NCBI RefSeq assembly: GCF_000819745.1
Contig: NZ_CDDA01000012.1
Coordinates: 186,001-250,000, forward strand
Length of the DNA: 64,000 nucleotides
Direction: 5' to 3'
Source of the DNA: Aeromonas bestiarum
Lineage (GTDB): Bacteria > Pseudomonadota > Gammaproteobacteria > Enterobacterales > Aeromonadaceae
The notes below the pieces were generated by a model. The model worked only from the letters and a program-made list of their open reading frames with translations, searched no databases and was not told the origin of the DNA. Positions 56,437-64,000 of the stretch are shown in pieces (the first letter of the stretch is position 1; each line of letters starts with the position of its first letter). The position numbers and the translations under genes are program-made.

Positions 56437-56499
56437 GGGCAAACGATTTATCAAGTTGACGGGTCAGGCCACTATAGGCTGCTTTCAGGCTAGGTGCAT
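56437..56499 (-). promoter_or_regulatory. Candidate prs promoter and PurR-like site
   Basis: Minus-strand ATGCAC (56499-56494), 17 bp, then TATAGT (56476-56471). Downstream, TAAATCGTTTGCCCC (about 56437-56451) has one good half of a PurR box. The rest of the 56373-56683 gap holds no gene I can see. Confidence 0.35.
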
Positions 56500-56683
56500 A
56501 TCGTTACATGTTTCAAATCGGATGGCTGTCGCGTTTGCAGGCAGCCGTCATCCAGGAGATCGATGACCTCTTTGCGAGTGACAAGGGGACGATAATGGTT
56601 GCAGACGGGCTTGACGAGATTGCGCTCTGTCAAGATCCTCTGCGGCCGGTTTACCGACACACCCGTGTCAATCACCAAGATAA

Positions 56684-56758
56684 TGGCTGGGGTACTAGGA
56701 TTCGAACCTAGGAATGGCGAGATCAAAACCCGCTGCCTTACCGCTTGGCGATACCCCA
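56684..56758 (-). tRNA. tRNA-Gln (UUG) between ispE and prs
   Basis: 75 bases with CCA, acceptor TGGGGTA/TACCCCA and anticodon loop TTTTGAT, with the same CATTCC variable region as the copy at 30294. Its first 21 bases are also the last codons and stop of ispE. Confidence 0.95.
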
Positions 56759-57607
56759 ATCACTGATTTGTTGCAATGTCACGAACAGTGGTGATATGTT
56801 CTCGCCCTTGGCGACAAACCCATCCCATCTCTTCGGCACTTTTGCCAACACTTCCCGAGCAGCCTCTTCGTCTTCAAATTGAGCAAAGACGCAGGCTCCT
56901 GTGCCCGTCATTCTTGACGGCGCGTATTCTAGCAACCAGCCGAGCGCATTGGCAACCTCGGGGTGGCGCTTTTTCACCAGCAATTCGCAATCGTTTTTCC
57001 ACTCGCCTTCCAGCAGGTTGTGAAATGCCATTTTCGGCGTCGCTCTGGGCAGGTCCGGATCCTGGAAGACGGCGGCGGTGGCCACGTGGCAATCGGGCTT
57101 GAGCACCAGATACCAGGCGCTTGGCAATTCGACCGGTTGCAGTCGCTCGCCCACCCCTTCTGCAAAGGCGGCGCGACCGCGCACGAACACAGGCACGTCG
57201 GCCCCCAGCTGCACGCCAAGCTCCGCCAGATCGTCTTCACTCAAGCCCGCCTGCCAGAGATGGTTCAGGGCGACGAGCGTGGTGGCCGCATCCGAGGAGC
57301 CGCCACCTATGCCGCCGCCCATGGGCAATACCTTCTCCAGCCGGATGTGGGCCCCCTGCGGGCTCGGCAGCCGTGCCTGCAACAGCCGTGCGGCGCGTAT
57401 GATGAGGTTCTGCTCATCGGGCACGCCGGGAATGGCCGGGCTTAAGGTAAGCAAGTCGGTGTCTGGCAGTTGCTCGAATTCGAGCCAGTCGCCATGACTG
57501 AGGAAGATGAACAGGGTCTGCAGCTCGTGATAGCCGTCCGGACGACGGCCATTGACGTGCAGGAAGAGGTTGAGTTTGGCCGGTGCGGGCCAGCGAGTGG
57601 CGGTCAT
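56738..57607 (-). CDS. ispE: 4-diphosphocytidyl-2-C-methyl-D-erythritol kinase
   Basis: A 289-aa GHMP kinase of the MEP isoprenoid pathway. [22 protein letters not shown] is the substrate region, [18 protein letters not shown] the ATP-binding loop and [14 protein letters not shown] the third motif. The ATG at 57607 is chosen; the frame is open further upstream but unconserved. Its last codons (W G I A K R, stop) are read from the 5' end of the tRNA-Gln gene, a 21-bp overlap. lolB lies upstream, in the usual lolB-ispE-prs order. Confidence 0.93.
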   Translation of the reverse strand: MTATRWPAPAKLNLFLHVNGRRPDGYHELQTLFIFLSHGDWLEFEQLPDTDLLTLSPAIPGVPDEQNLIIRAARLLQARLPSPQGAHIRLEKVLPMGGGIGGGSSDAATTLVALNHLWQAGLSEDDLAELGVQLGADVPVFVRGRAAFAEGVGERLQPVELPSAWYLVLKPDCHVATAAVFQDPDLPRATPKMAFHNLLEGEWKNDCELLVKKRHPEVANALGWLLEYAPSRMTGTGACVFAQFEDEEAAREVLAKVPKRWDGFVAKGENISPLFVTLQQISDWGIAKR

Positions 57608-57633
57608 TGTCGCCTCCTTGTCAGTCGCAGCCA

Positions 57634-58218
57634 TCAGCGAACGAGCGTCCATTGGTTGATCTGCAACTTGAGGCGGCTGCCCTGGCCCGTCATGGTCAGT
57701 TGGTGCGGCAGGCGGTAGCCGTCCTGATCCCGGTAGTCGCCATAGACGATCTGCCACTGGCCGTCACGCACGCTGGCCAGGCTGCTGTCGGGATTGAGTT
57801 CGAACTCTGCCTTGCCCGGCAGCCCCTTGATCCACTCCGGCAGCCCCTGCACCGGTATATTCCAGCCGGTGAGCTGATAGACGAGCGCCTCGGCATCCTG
57901 GCTCTGGTGCGGCTTGCCCTCGTTGTCGATCAGGGTGATCTCGCCCTTGCTGCGGGAGAGCTCCAGTATGTGGGTGCCGACTATGCTGCTCAGGTTGAGG
58001 CGGTAGTCGTCCCCATCCTGCTGCCAGTTGACCCGGGCGCTGCCCTTCTGCTGGGCCGTGATGATGGCCATCTTGCCCGACAGCTGCCAGTGGGTGAGCT
58101 GCTCGAGACGGGCCCGCTCCTGCTGCCAGTTGACCTGATCCCTCTGGGGTTGGGTGGTGGCACAACCGGCCAGCAACAGCAGGCAGGCGAAGGTGAAAAT
58201 ACGCAACAACAAGGTCAT
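57634..58218 (-). CDS. lolB: Outer-membrane lipoprotein receptor LolB
   Basis: A 194-aa lipoprotein that accepts lipoproteins from LolA and inserts them in the outer membrane. The signal peptide [19 protein letters not shown] ends in a lipobox [29 protein letters not shown] and WTLVR-type residues match LolB. The start at 58218 is chosen because it aligns with the signal peptide. It is divergent from hemA across 121 bp. Confidence 0.93.
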   Translation of the reverse strand: MTLLLRIFTFACLLLLAGCATTQPQRDQVNWQQERARLEQLTHWQLSGKMAIITAQQKGSARVNWQQDGDDYRLNLSSIVGTHILELSRSKGEITLIDNEGKPHQSQDAEALVYQLTGWNIPVQGLPEWIKGLPGKAEFELNPDSSLASVRDGQWQIVYGDYRDQDGYRLPHQLTMTGQGSRLKLQINQWTLVR

Positions 58219-58339
58219 GCTCCAGATACGGGGATTTGCCACAGTATAAGGGGCGGCCGTATTGCTTTTAAAGCCTTACCCTTTCTCGTACAATTGACGG
58301 CCTTTACTCCTAGCGCACAGATACGATCACCACCCACTC

Positions 58340-59596
58340 ATGAGTTTGCTTGCCCTCGGAATCAACCACAACACCGCCAGTGTCGCCTTGCGGGAGCGGG
58401 TCGCGTTCGGCCCGGACTGCATCGATCGCGCCCTGCGTGAGCTGGTCACCCAACCCGGCGTAAGCGAGGCGGTGATCGTCTCGACCTGCAACCGCACCGA
58501 GCTTTACTGCAGCCTGGCGCAGGGGCAGGGGGAGCAGGTACTGCACTGGCTGCAACGTTTCCATGCCCTGGACGCGGCCGAAGTGGTGTCCGCCATCTAC
58601 CAGCACTGGGACGAAGAGGCGGTGCGTCACCTGATGCGGGTGGCCTGCGGCCTGGATTCCCTGGTGCTGGGGGAGCCGCAGATCCTGGGGCAGATCAAGC
58701 AATCCTATGCCCATGCCCAGCAGTCCGAGGCGGTGAAGGGGTCGCTGGAGCGGCTGTTCCAGAAGTCTTTCTCCGTGGCCAAGCGGGTGCGGACGGACAC
58801 CGAGATAGGCGCGAGCGCCGTGTCGGTGGCCTTTGCCGCCGTGAGTCTCGCGCGCCGCATCTTCTCCGATCTCTCCCAGACCAAGGTGCTGCTGGTCGGT
58901 GCCGGCGAAACCATAGAACTGGTGGCCCGTCATCTGCGCGAGCAGAACGTCACCCAGATGATGGTGGCGAACCGCACCCTGCAGCGGGCCCAGCTGCTGG
59001 CCGAGGAGTTCGGCGCCCGGGTGATGACCCTGGAAGAGATCCCCGATTATCTGCACGAGGCGGACATCGTCATCAGCTCGACCGCCAGCCCATTGCCCAT
59101 CATCGGCAAGGGCATGGTGGAGCGCGCCCTCAAGGCCCGTCGCTTCAAGCCCATGTTCCTGGTGGATATCGCCGTGCCGCGGGATATCGAGGCCGAGGTG
59201 GACGAGCTCTCCGATGCCTACCTCTACACGGTCGATGACCTGCAGGGCATCATCGAGCAGAACCTGGAGACCCGCAAACGGGCCGCCGCCGAGGCGGAGC
59301 TCATAGTGCAGGAAGAGCGCGATGAGTTCATGGGCTGGTATCGCAGCCAGCATTCGGTGGACCTCATCCGCGATTATCGTCATCAGGCCCAGCAGGTGGC
59401 CGATGAGGAGTTGCAGCGCGCCTTGCTGGCCCTGCAACAGGGCGAGAATGCCGAGCAGGCCCTCAAGGCCATGGCGCACCGCCTCACCAACAAGTTGATC
59501 CATGCACCGACCCAGGCCCTGCGCCAGGCGGCGGCCCAGGGGGATCACCATCAGCTCTCCCGCCTGCGTCAGGTGCTGGGATTGTCACCAGAGTAA
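58340..59596 (+). CDS. hemA: Glutamyl-tRNA reductase
   Basis: A 418-aa NADPH-dependent enzyme, first step of the C5 haem pathway. [19 protein letters not shown] and [10 protein letters not shown] (catalytic Cys about residue 50) lead to [17 protein letters not shown], an NADPH fold with [17 protein letters not shown], and a C-terminal dimerisation helix. The first residues ([11 protein letters not shown]) resemble the region used in regulated proteolysis. It heads the hemA-prfA-prmC-sirB2-sirB1-kdsA operon. Confidence 0.96.
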   Translation: MSLLALGINHNTASVALRERVAFGPDCIDRALRELVTQPGVSEAVIVSTCNRTELYCSLAQGQGEQVLHWLQRFHALDAAEVVSAIYQHWDEEAVRHLMRVACGLDSLVLGEPQILGQIKQSYAHAQQSEAVKGSLERLFQKSFSVAKRVRTDTEIGASAVSVAFAAVSLARRIFSDLSQTKVLLVGAGETIELVARHLREQNVTQMMVANRTLQRAQLLAEEFGARVMTLEEIPDYLHEADIVISSTASPLPIIGKGMVERALKARRFKPMFLVDIAVPRDIEAEVDELSDAYLYTVDDLQGIIEQNLETRKRAAAEAELIVQEERDEFMGWYRSQHSVDLIRDYRHQAQQVADEELQRALLALQQGENAEQALKAMAHRLTNKLIHAPTQALRQAAAQGDHHQLSRLRQVLGLSPE

Positions 59597-59649
59597 TTGT
59601 TCGGGGTGGCCGGCTGGCGGCCCCTTCCTCCATCGAGAAAACAAGATTT

Positions 59650-60738
59650 ATGAATCCGTCACTGATCAGAAAGCTGGAAGGCCTCATCGAGCGCCACGAA
59701 GAAGTACAGGCCATGCTCGGCGAGCCCGGGGTGGCCTCGGATCAGGATCGCTACCGCGCCCTGACCCGGGAATATGCCCAGCTGGAAGATATCGTTCATG
59801 CCTTCCAGCGCTTCCGCCAGGCCGAAGAGAACCTGGAGGCCACCAAGCTGATGCTGGAAGAGGATGACGCCGACCTGCGCGAGATGGCGCAGGAGGAGTT
59901 GCCGCTGGCCAAGAGCACGCTGGAGGAGCAGGAGCAGGCGCTGCAGGTGATGCTGTTGCCGCGGGATCCCAAGGATGACAACAACTGCTACCTCGAGATC
60001 CGGGCCGGTGCCGGCGGTGACGAGGCGGCCATCTTTGCCGGTGACCTGTTTCGCATGTATTCCCGTTACGCCGAGCGTCAGGGCTGGCGCATCTCCATCG
60101 TCAGCTGCAACGACGGCGAGCACGGTGGCTACAAGGAGGTGATCGCCAAGGTGGACGGCGAGCACGTCTACGGCCGCCTCAAGTTTGAATCCGGCGGCCA
60201 CCGGGTGCAGCGGGTGCCCGAGACCGAATCCCAGGGCCGGGTGCACACCTCCGCCTGTACCGTCGCCGTGCTGCCGGAAGTGCCGGAAGCCGAGCAGATC
60301 GAGATCAATGCGAACGACCTGAAGATAGATACCTTCCGCGCCTCCGGGGCCGGTGGTCAGCACGTCAACAAGACGGATTCGGCCATCCGCATCACCCACC
60401 TGCCAACCGGCCTGGTGGTGGAGTGTCAGGATGAGCGCTCCCAGCACAAGAACCGTGCCAAGGCGATGTCCGTGCTCTCCGCCCGCCTTCAGGCGGCCGA
60501 GGATGAGCGCCACCGCGCCGCCGAGCAGAGCACCCGTCGCAATCTGGTGGGGTCAGGCGATCGCTCCGAGCGTATCCGCACCTACAACTACCCGCAGGGT
60601 CGCCTCTCCGAGCACCGCATCAACCTCACCCTCTATCGTCTTGGCGAGATCATGGAGGGGGATCTGGACTGCATCATCAGCCCCATGATCCAGGAGTATC
60701 AGGCCGATCAGCTCGCCTCCCTGGCGGAAAACAGCTGA
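59650..60738 (+). CDS. prfA: Peptide chain release factor 1
   Basis: A 362-aa RF1 that recognises UAA and [25 protein letters not shown] is the domain 2 start. The universal GGQ is in [15 protein letters not shown], with the PxT-type tripeptide region upstream. It has the standard length and lies 53 bp after hemA. Its GGQ Gln is the target of PrmC encoded next. Confidence 0.96.
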   Translation: MNPSLIRKLEGLIERHEEVQAMLGEPGVASDQDRYRALTREYAQLEDIVHAFQRFRQAEENLEATKLMLEEDDADLREMAQEELPLAKSTLEEQEQALQVMLLPRDPKDDNNCYLEIRAGAGGDEAAIFAGDLFRMYSRYAERQGWRISIVSCNDGEHGGYKEVIAKVDGEHVYGRLKFESGGHRVQRVPETESQGRVHTSACTVAVLPEVPEAEQIEINANDLKIDTFRASGAGGQHVNKTDSAIRITHLPTGLVVECQDERSQHKNRAKAMSVLSARLQAAEDERHRAAEQSTRRNLVGSGDRSERIRTYNYPQGRLSEHRINLTLYRLGEIMEGDLDCIISPMIQEYQADQLASLAENS

Positions 60739-60787
60739 TGCAGCCCGTTTGTGCAGATATCGCCGTCACGGCGATGGCGCGCTGCTG

Positions 60788-61642
60788 ATGCAGATCCAGC
60801 AGGCTCGCGCCCACATAATGGCAACCCTGGCCGGGGGCGAGTCTCCCCGCGCCGACGCCGACGTGCTGCTCTGTCATCTGCTCGGTTGCCGGCGCAGCTA
60901 TCTGATGACCTGGCCGGAGCGCACCCTGGATGCGGCCCAGCAGGCGACCCTGCAAGGCTGGCTGAGCCGTCGTCTCAACGGCGAGCCCATCGCCCACCTC
61001 ATCGGCGAGCGGGAGTTCTGGTCACTGCCGCTCAAGGTGAGCCCGGCCACCCTGATCCCGCGCCCCGACACCGAGGTACTGGTGGAGCAGGCGCTGGCAC
61101 GCTTGCCCCCAAGGCCAGCCGCGCCGGATCAGGCGCCTTGTGCCCTGCTGGATCTCGGCACAGGCACAGGGGCCATCGCACTGGCGCTCAAGTCGGAGCG
61201 ACCGGATGCCGATGTATGGGCGGTGGATAGGATGCCGGAGGCGGCCGCACTGGCGCGCGCCAACAGCGCCGCGCTGGGGTTGCCCATCACGGTGTGCGAT
61301 GGCAGCTGGTTTGAACCGCTCTCGGGCGCGCCGCGCTTCGGGATGATAGTCTCCAACCCGCCCTACATCGACGGCGCCGACCCCCATCTGGCTGAGGGGG
61401 ATGTGCGTTTCGAACCGCGCTCCGCCCTGGTGGCCGATGAGCAGGGGCTGGCGGATATCCGGCTGATAGTGGCCGGTGCGCCTGCCCATCTGCTGCCCGG
61501 TGGCTGGCTCCTGCTGGAGCACGGCTGGCAACAGGGTGAGGCGGTGCGTCAACTCCTGCTGCAGCACGGCTACAGCCAGGTGGAAACCGTGCGCGATTAC
61601 GGCGATAACGAGCGGGTGACCCTGGGGCGCCTGGCTCGGTGA
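60788..61642 (+). CDS. prmC: Release factor glutamine methyltransferase
   Basis: A 284-aa SAM-dependent enzyme that methylates the GGQ glutamine of RF1 and RF2. REFWSLPLKVSPATLIPRPD, LLDLGTGTGAIALAL (SAM site) and IVSNPPYID (catalytic NPPY) are present. The ATG at 60788 is chosen; an earlier in-frame start at 60749 would add unconserved residues. It is co-transcribed with prfA. Confidence 0.95.
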   Translation: MQIQQARAHIMATLAGGESPRADADVLLCHLLGCRRSYLMTWPERTLDAAQQATLQGWLSRRLNGEPIAHLIGEREFWSLPLKVSPATLIPRPDTEVLVEQALARLPPRPAAPDQAPCALLDLGTGTGAIALALKSERPDADVWAVDRMPEAAALARANSAALGLPITVCDGSWFEPLSGAPRFGMIVSNPPYIDGADPHLAEGDVRFEPRSALVADEQGLADIRLIVAGAPAHLLPGGWLLLEHGWQQGEAVRQLLLQHGYSQVETVRDYGDNERVTLGRLAR

Positions 61643-61685
61643 TGATGACGGGCGGGCCCGGCCTGCCTCTGTTCAAGGACATGTT

Positions 61686-62069
61686 ATGTATGTTGCTCTC
61701 AAACATCTGCATCTGGTGCTGATCGCCTCGGCTGTGCTGATGTTTATGCTGCGTTTTTACTGGGTTCAGAAGGGGGCTGCCGGCGCCTATGGCAGCCGGG
61801 TCCTGCAACTGAGCGGCTGGTTGAATGGGCTGGTGGTGCTCTCCGGCGTGCTGCTGTGCATGGTGCTGGATCTCAATCCGCTCAACAATGGCACCCCCTG
61901 GCTCAGCGAGAAGCTGACCGCCATCCTGGTGGTGGCCTTTTTGGCCATGATGGCGCTGCGGCTGGCCCGCAACAAGGGTATCCGCTGGTTTGCCTTCCTC
62001 GGTGCCCTGGGTTGGCTCTTCTTTATCGCCAAGCTTGCGCTGCAGAAGCAGGCCGGTCTGTTCGGTTAA
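61686..62069 (+). CDS. SirB2-family membrane protein
   Basis: A 127-aa inner-membrane protein with four hydrophobic spans (HLHLVLIASAVLMFMLRFYW, LNGLVVLSGVLLCMVL, ILVVAFLAMMALRLA, FLGALGWLFFIAKLALQ). Its position between prmC and a SirB1 gene and its LHLVLIASAVLMFxLRF start match SirB2. Function is unknown. Confidence 0.88.
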   Translation: MYVALKHLHLVLIASAVLMFMLRFYWVQKGAAGAYGSRVLQLSGWLNGLVVLSGVLLCMVLDLNPLNNGTPWLSEKLTAILVVAFLAMMALRLARNKGIRWFAFLGALGWLFFIAKLALQKQAGLFG

Positions 62070-62080
62070 GGATGATGACT

Positions 62081-62860
62081 ATGATACGCGTAGACGAATG
62101 GACCGATTTCGAGGCCCACGACATCGCCGAGCTGGCGTTGTCGGTGAGCGATGAGATCCATGGTATCGGCGGCCGTGGCGAGGCCGAGCTGGCCCGGCTC
62201 GATGCCTGGCTGGACGAGACGATCGACGAGGGCAACTGCGACGAGGTGCGTCGTCAGCTGCTGCAGGGCTTCTACCAGACCCTGGGTTTTCACGGTGACT
62301 GGCAGGATTATTTCTCCGCCGCCAATTGCGATCTGGCTCAGGTGCTCGCCCGCAAGCAGGGCATTCCGGTCAGCCTCGGCATCCTCATCATACAGCTTGG
62401 CCGCAAGCTCGGGCTGGATGTGGAGGGGATCTGCTTCCCCGGTCACTTCCTGGTTAGCTTCGCCGGCAGCGAAGGCGAGGTCTATGTGGACCCCTTCACC
62501 GGCGACGAGTTGAGTCTGCACCGCATCGAGCTGCTGCTGCGCGGCGCCCTTGGCAATCTGGCCACCCTCACCTCCGAACACCTGCAGCCCTCGGGCCAGT
62601 GGGAGATCATCGAGCGGCTGCTCAACGTCAGCAAGGGTGCCCTGCTGCGGGAAGATCGCATGACGGAAGCGCTGCGCTGCAGCGAACTGCTGCTGCGCAT
62701 GAAGCCTGGCGATCCGCTGGAGACGCGGGATCGCGGCTTCATCTACGAGCAGCTCGACTGCCCGCGCTTCGCCGCCGACGATTTTGAATACTTTATTGAG
62801 CAATGTCCGGACGATCCTGTGGCCGATGTGCTCAAGGTGCAACTGGCCGCGCTGGATCTG

Positions 62861-62881
<21 letters not shown>
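62081..62881 (+). CDS. SirB1-family transglutaminase-like/TPR protein
   Basis: A 266-aa cytosolic protein. RQLLQGFYQTLGFHGDW, NCDLAQVLARKQGIPVSLGIL and CFPGHFLVSFAG with VYVDPFTGDEL hold the transglutaminase-like triad positions, and the C-terminus has a TPR-like pair of helices. AAGGA with correct spacing selects the ATG at 62081; ATGs at 62072 and 62075 are also in frame. The last codons (DLSPKPLH) form the first part of a tandem repeat running into kdsA. The role is unknown. Confidence 0.88.

Positions 62882-64000
<1,119 letters not shown>

Overview
The window reads as a chromosome segment of a gammaproteobacterium, most likely an Aeromonas. The protein sequences are closest to enterobacterial and Vibrio-type homologues. 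Conserved blocks such as dam-rpe-gph-trpS, hemA-prfA-prmC-sirB2-sirB1-kdsA and ispE-tRNA(Gln)-prs are intact, and the backbone is GC-rich. Species cannot be fixed from the sequence alone.

Backbone, 1-31.2 kb. damX (partial), dam, rpe, gph, trpS and pabA come first, with an array of 60-62 bp terminator-like repeats between dam and rpe. A catabolic arginine succinyltransferase cluster (astC/argD, astA, astD) follows. The end of astD is duplicated downstream, and a DUF1338 (2-oxoadipate dioxygenase-like) gene comes next. Then come small envelope genes, a YqaB-like phosphatase, an MFS pump and a nifJ pyruvate:flavodoxin oxidoreductase. An ABC-F/MFS operon has a leader that looks like a transcription attenuator. 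Further on are a secreted pentein-fold (arginine deiminase-like) protein, a GH13 glucosidase, yqfB, a Crp-type regulator, a nucleoside phosphorylase-pnuC pair, yfbS and a tRNA(Met/Gln/Leu) operon that contains one degenerate tRNA.

Genomic island, about 31.25-51.24 kb. A P4-type integrase sits at the left end. The island is inserted in the 3' end of ychF: a 17-bp copy of the ychF end and its orphaned terminator remain at the left boundary, and ychF itself begins at the right boundary. Composition is lower in GC and patchy. Cargo, left to right: a Septu-like ATPase/HNH pair; a remnant of an AAA/OLD-type ATPase; an NdpA-like protein with a two-TM partner; a replication/control module (HUH-type Rep, AlpA, iterons, a second tyrosine recombinase); DUF2787, RadC-like and papain-like protease genes; a divergent Mu-repressor/Ner-like switch; a nuclease-like gene and a secreted protein; and a PIN-like protein next to a 1367-aa HigA-HTH fusion protein. 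It looks like a defence island. The best candidates for undescribed systems are the NdpA-TM pair and the PIN/HTH-giant pair.

Backbone, 51.2-64 kb. On the minus strand lie ychF, pth, a UshA-type 5'-nucleotidase lipoprotein, prs, tRNA-Gln, ispE (whose stop codon lies inside the tRNA gene) and lolB. On the plus strand is the hemA-prfA-prmC-sirB2-sirB1-kdsA operon, in which the sirB1/kdsA junction has been tandemly duplicated about three times.
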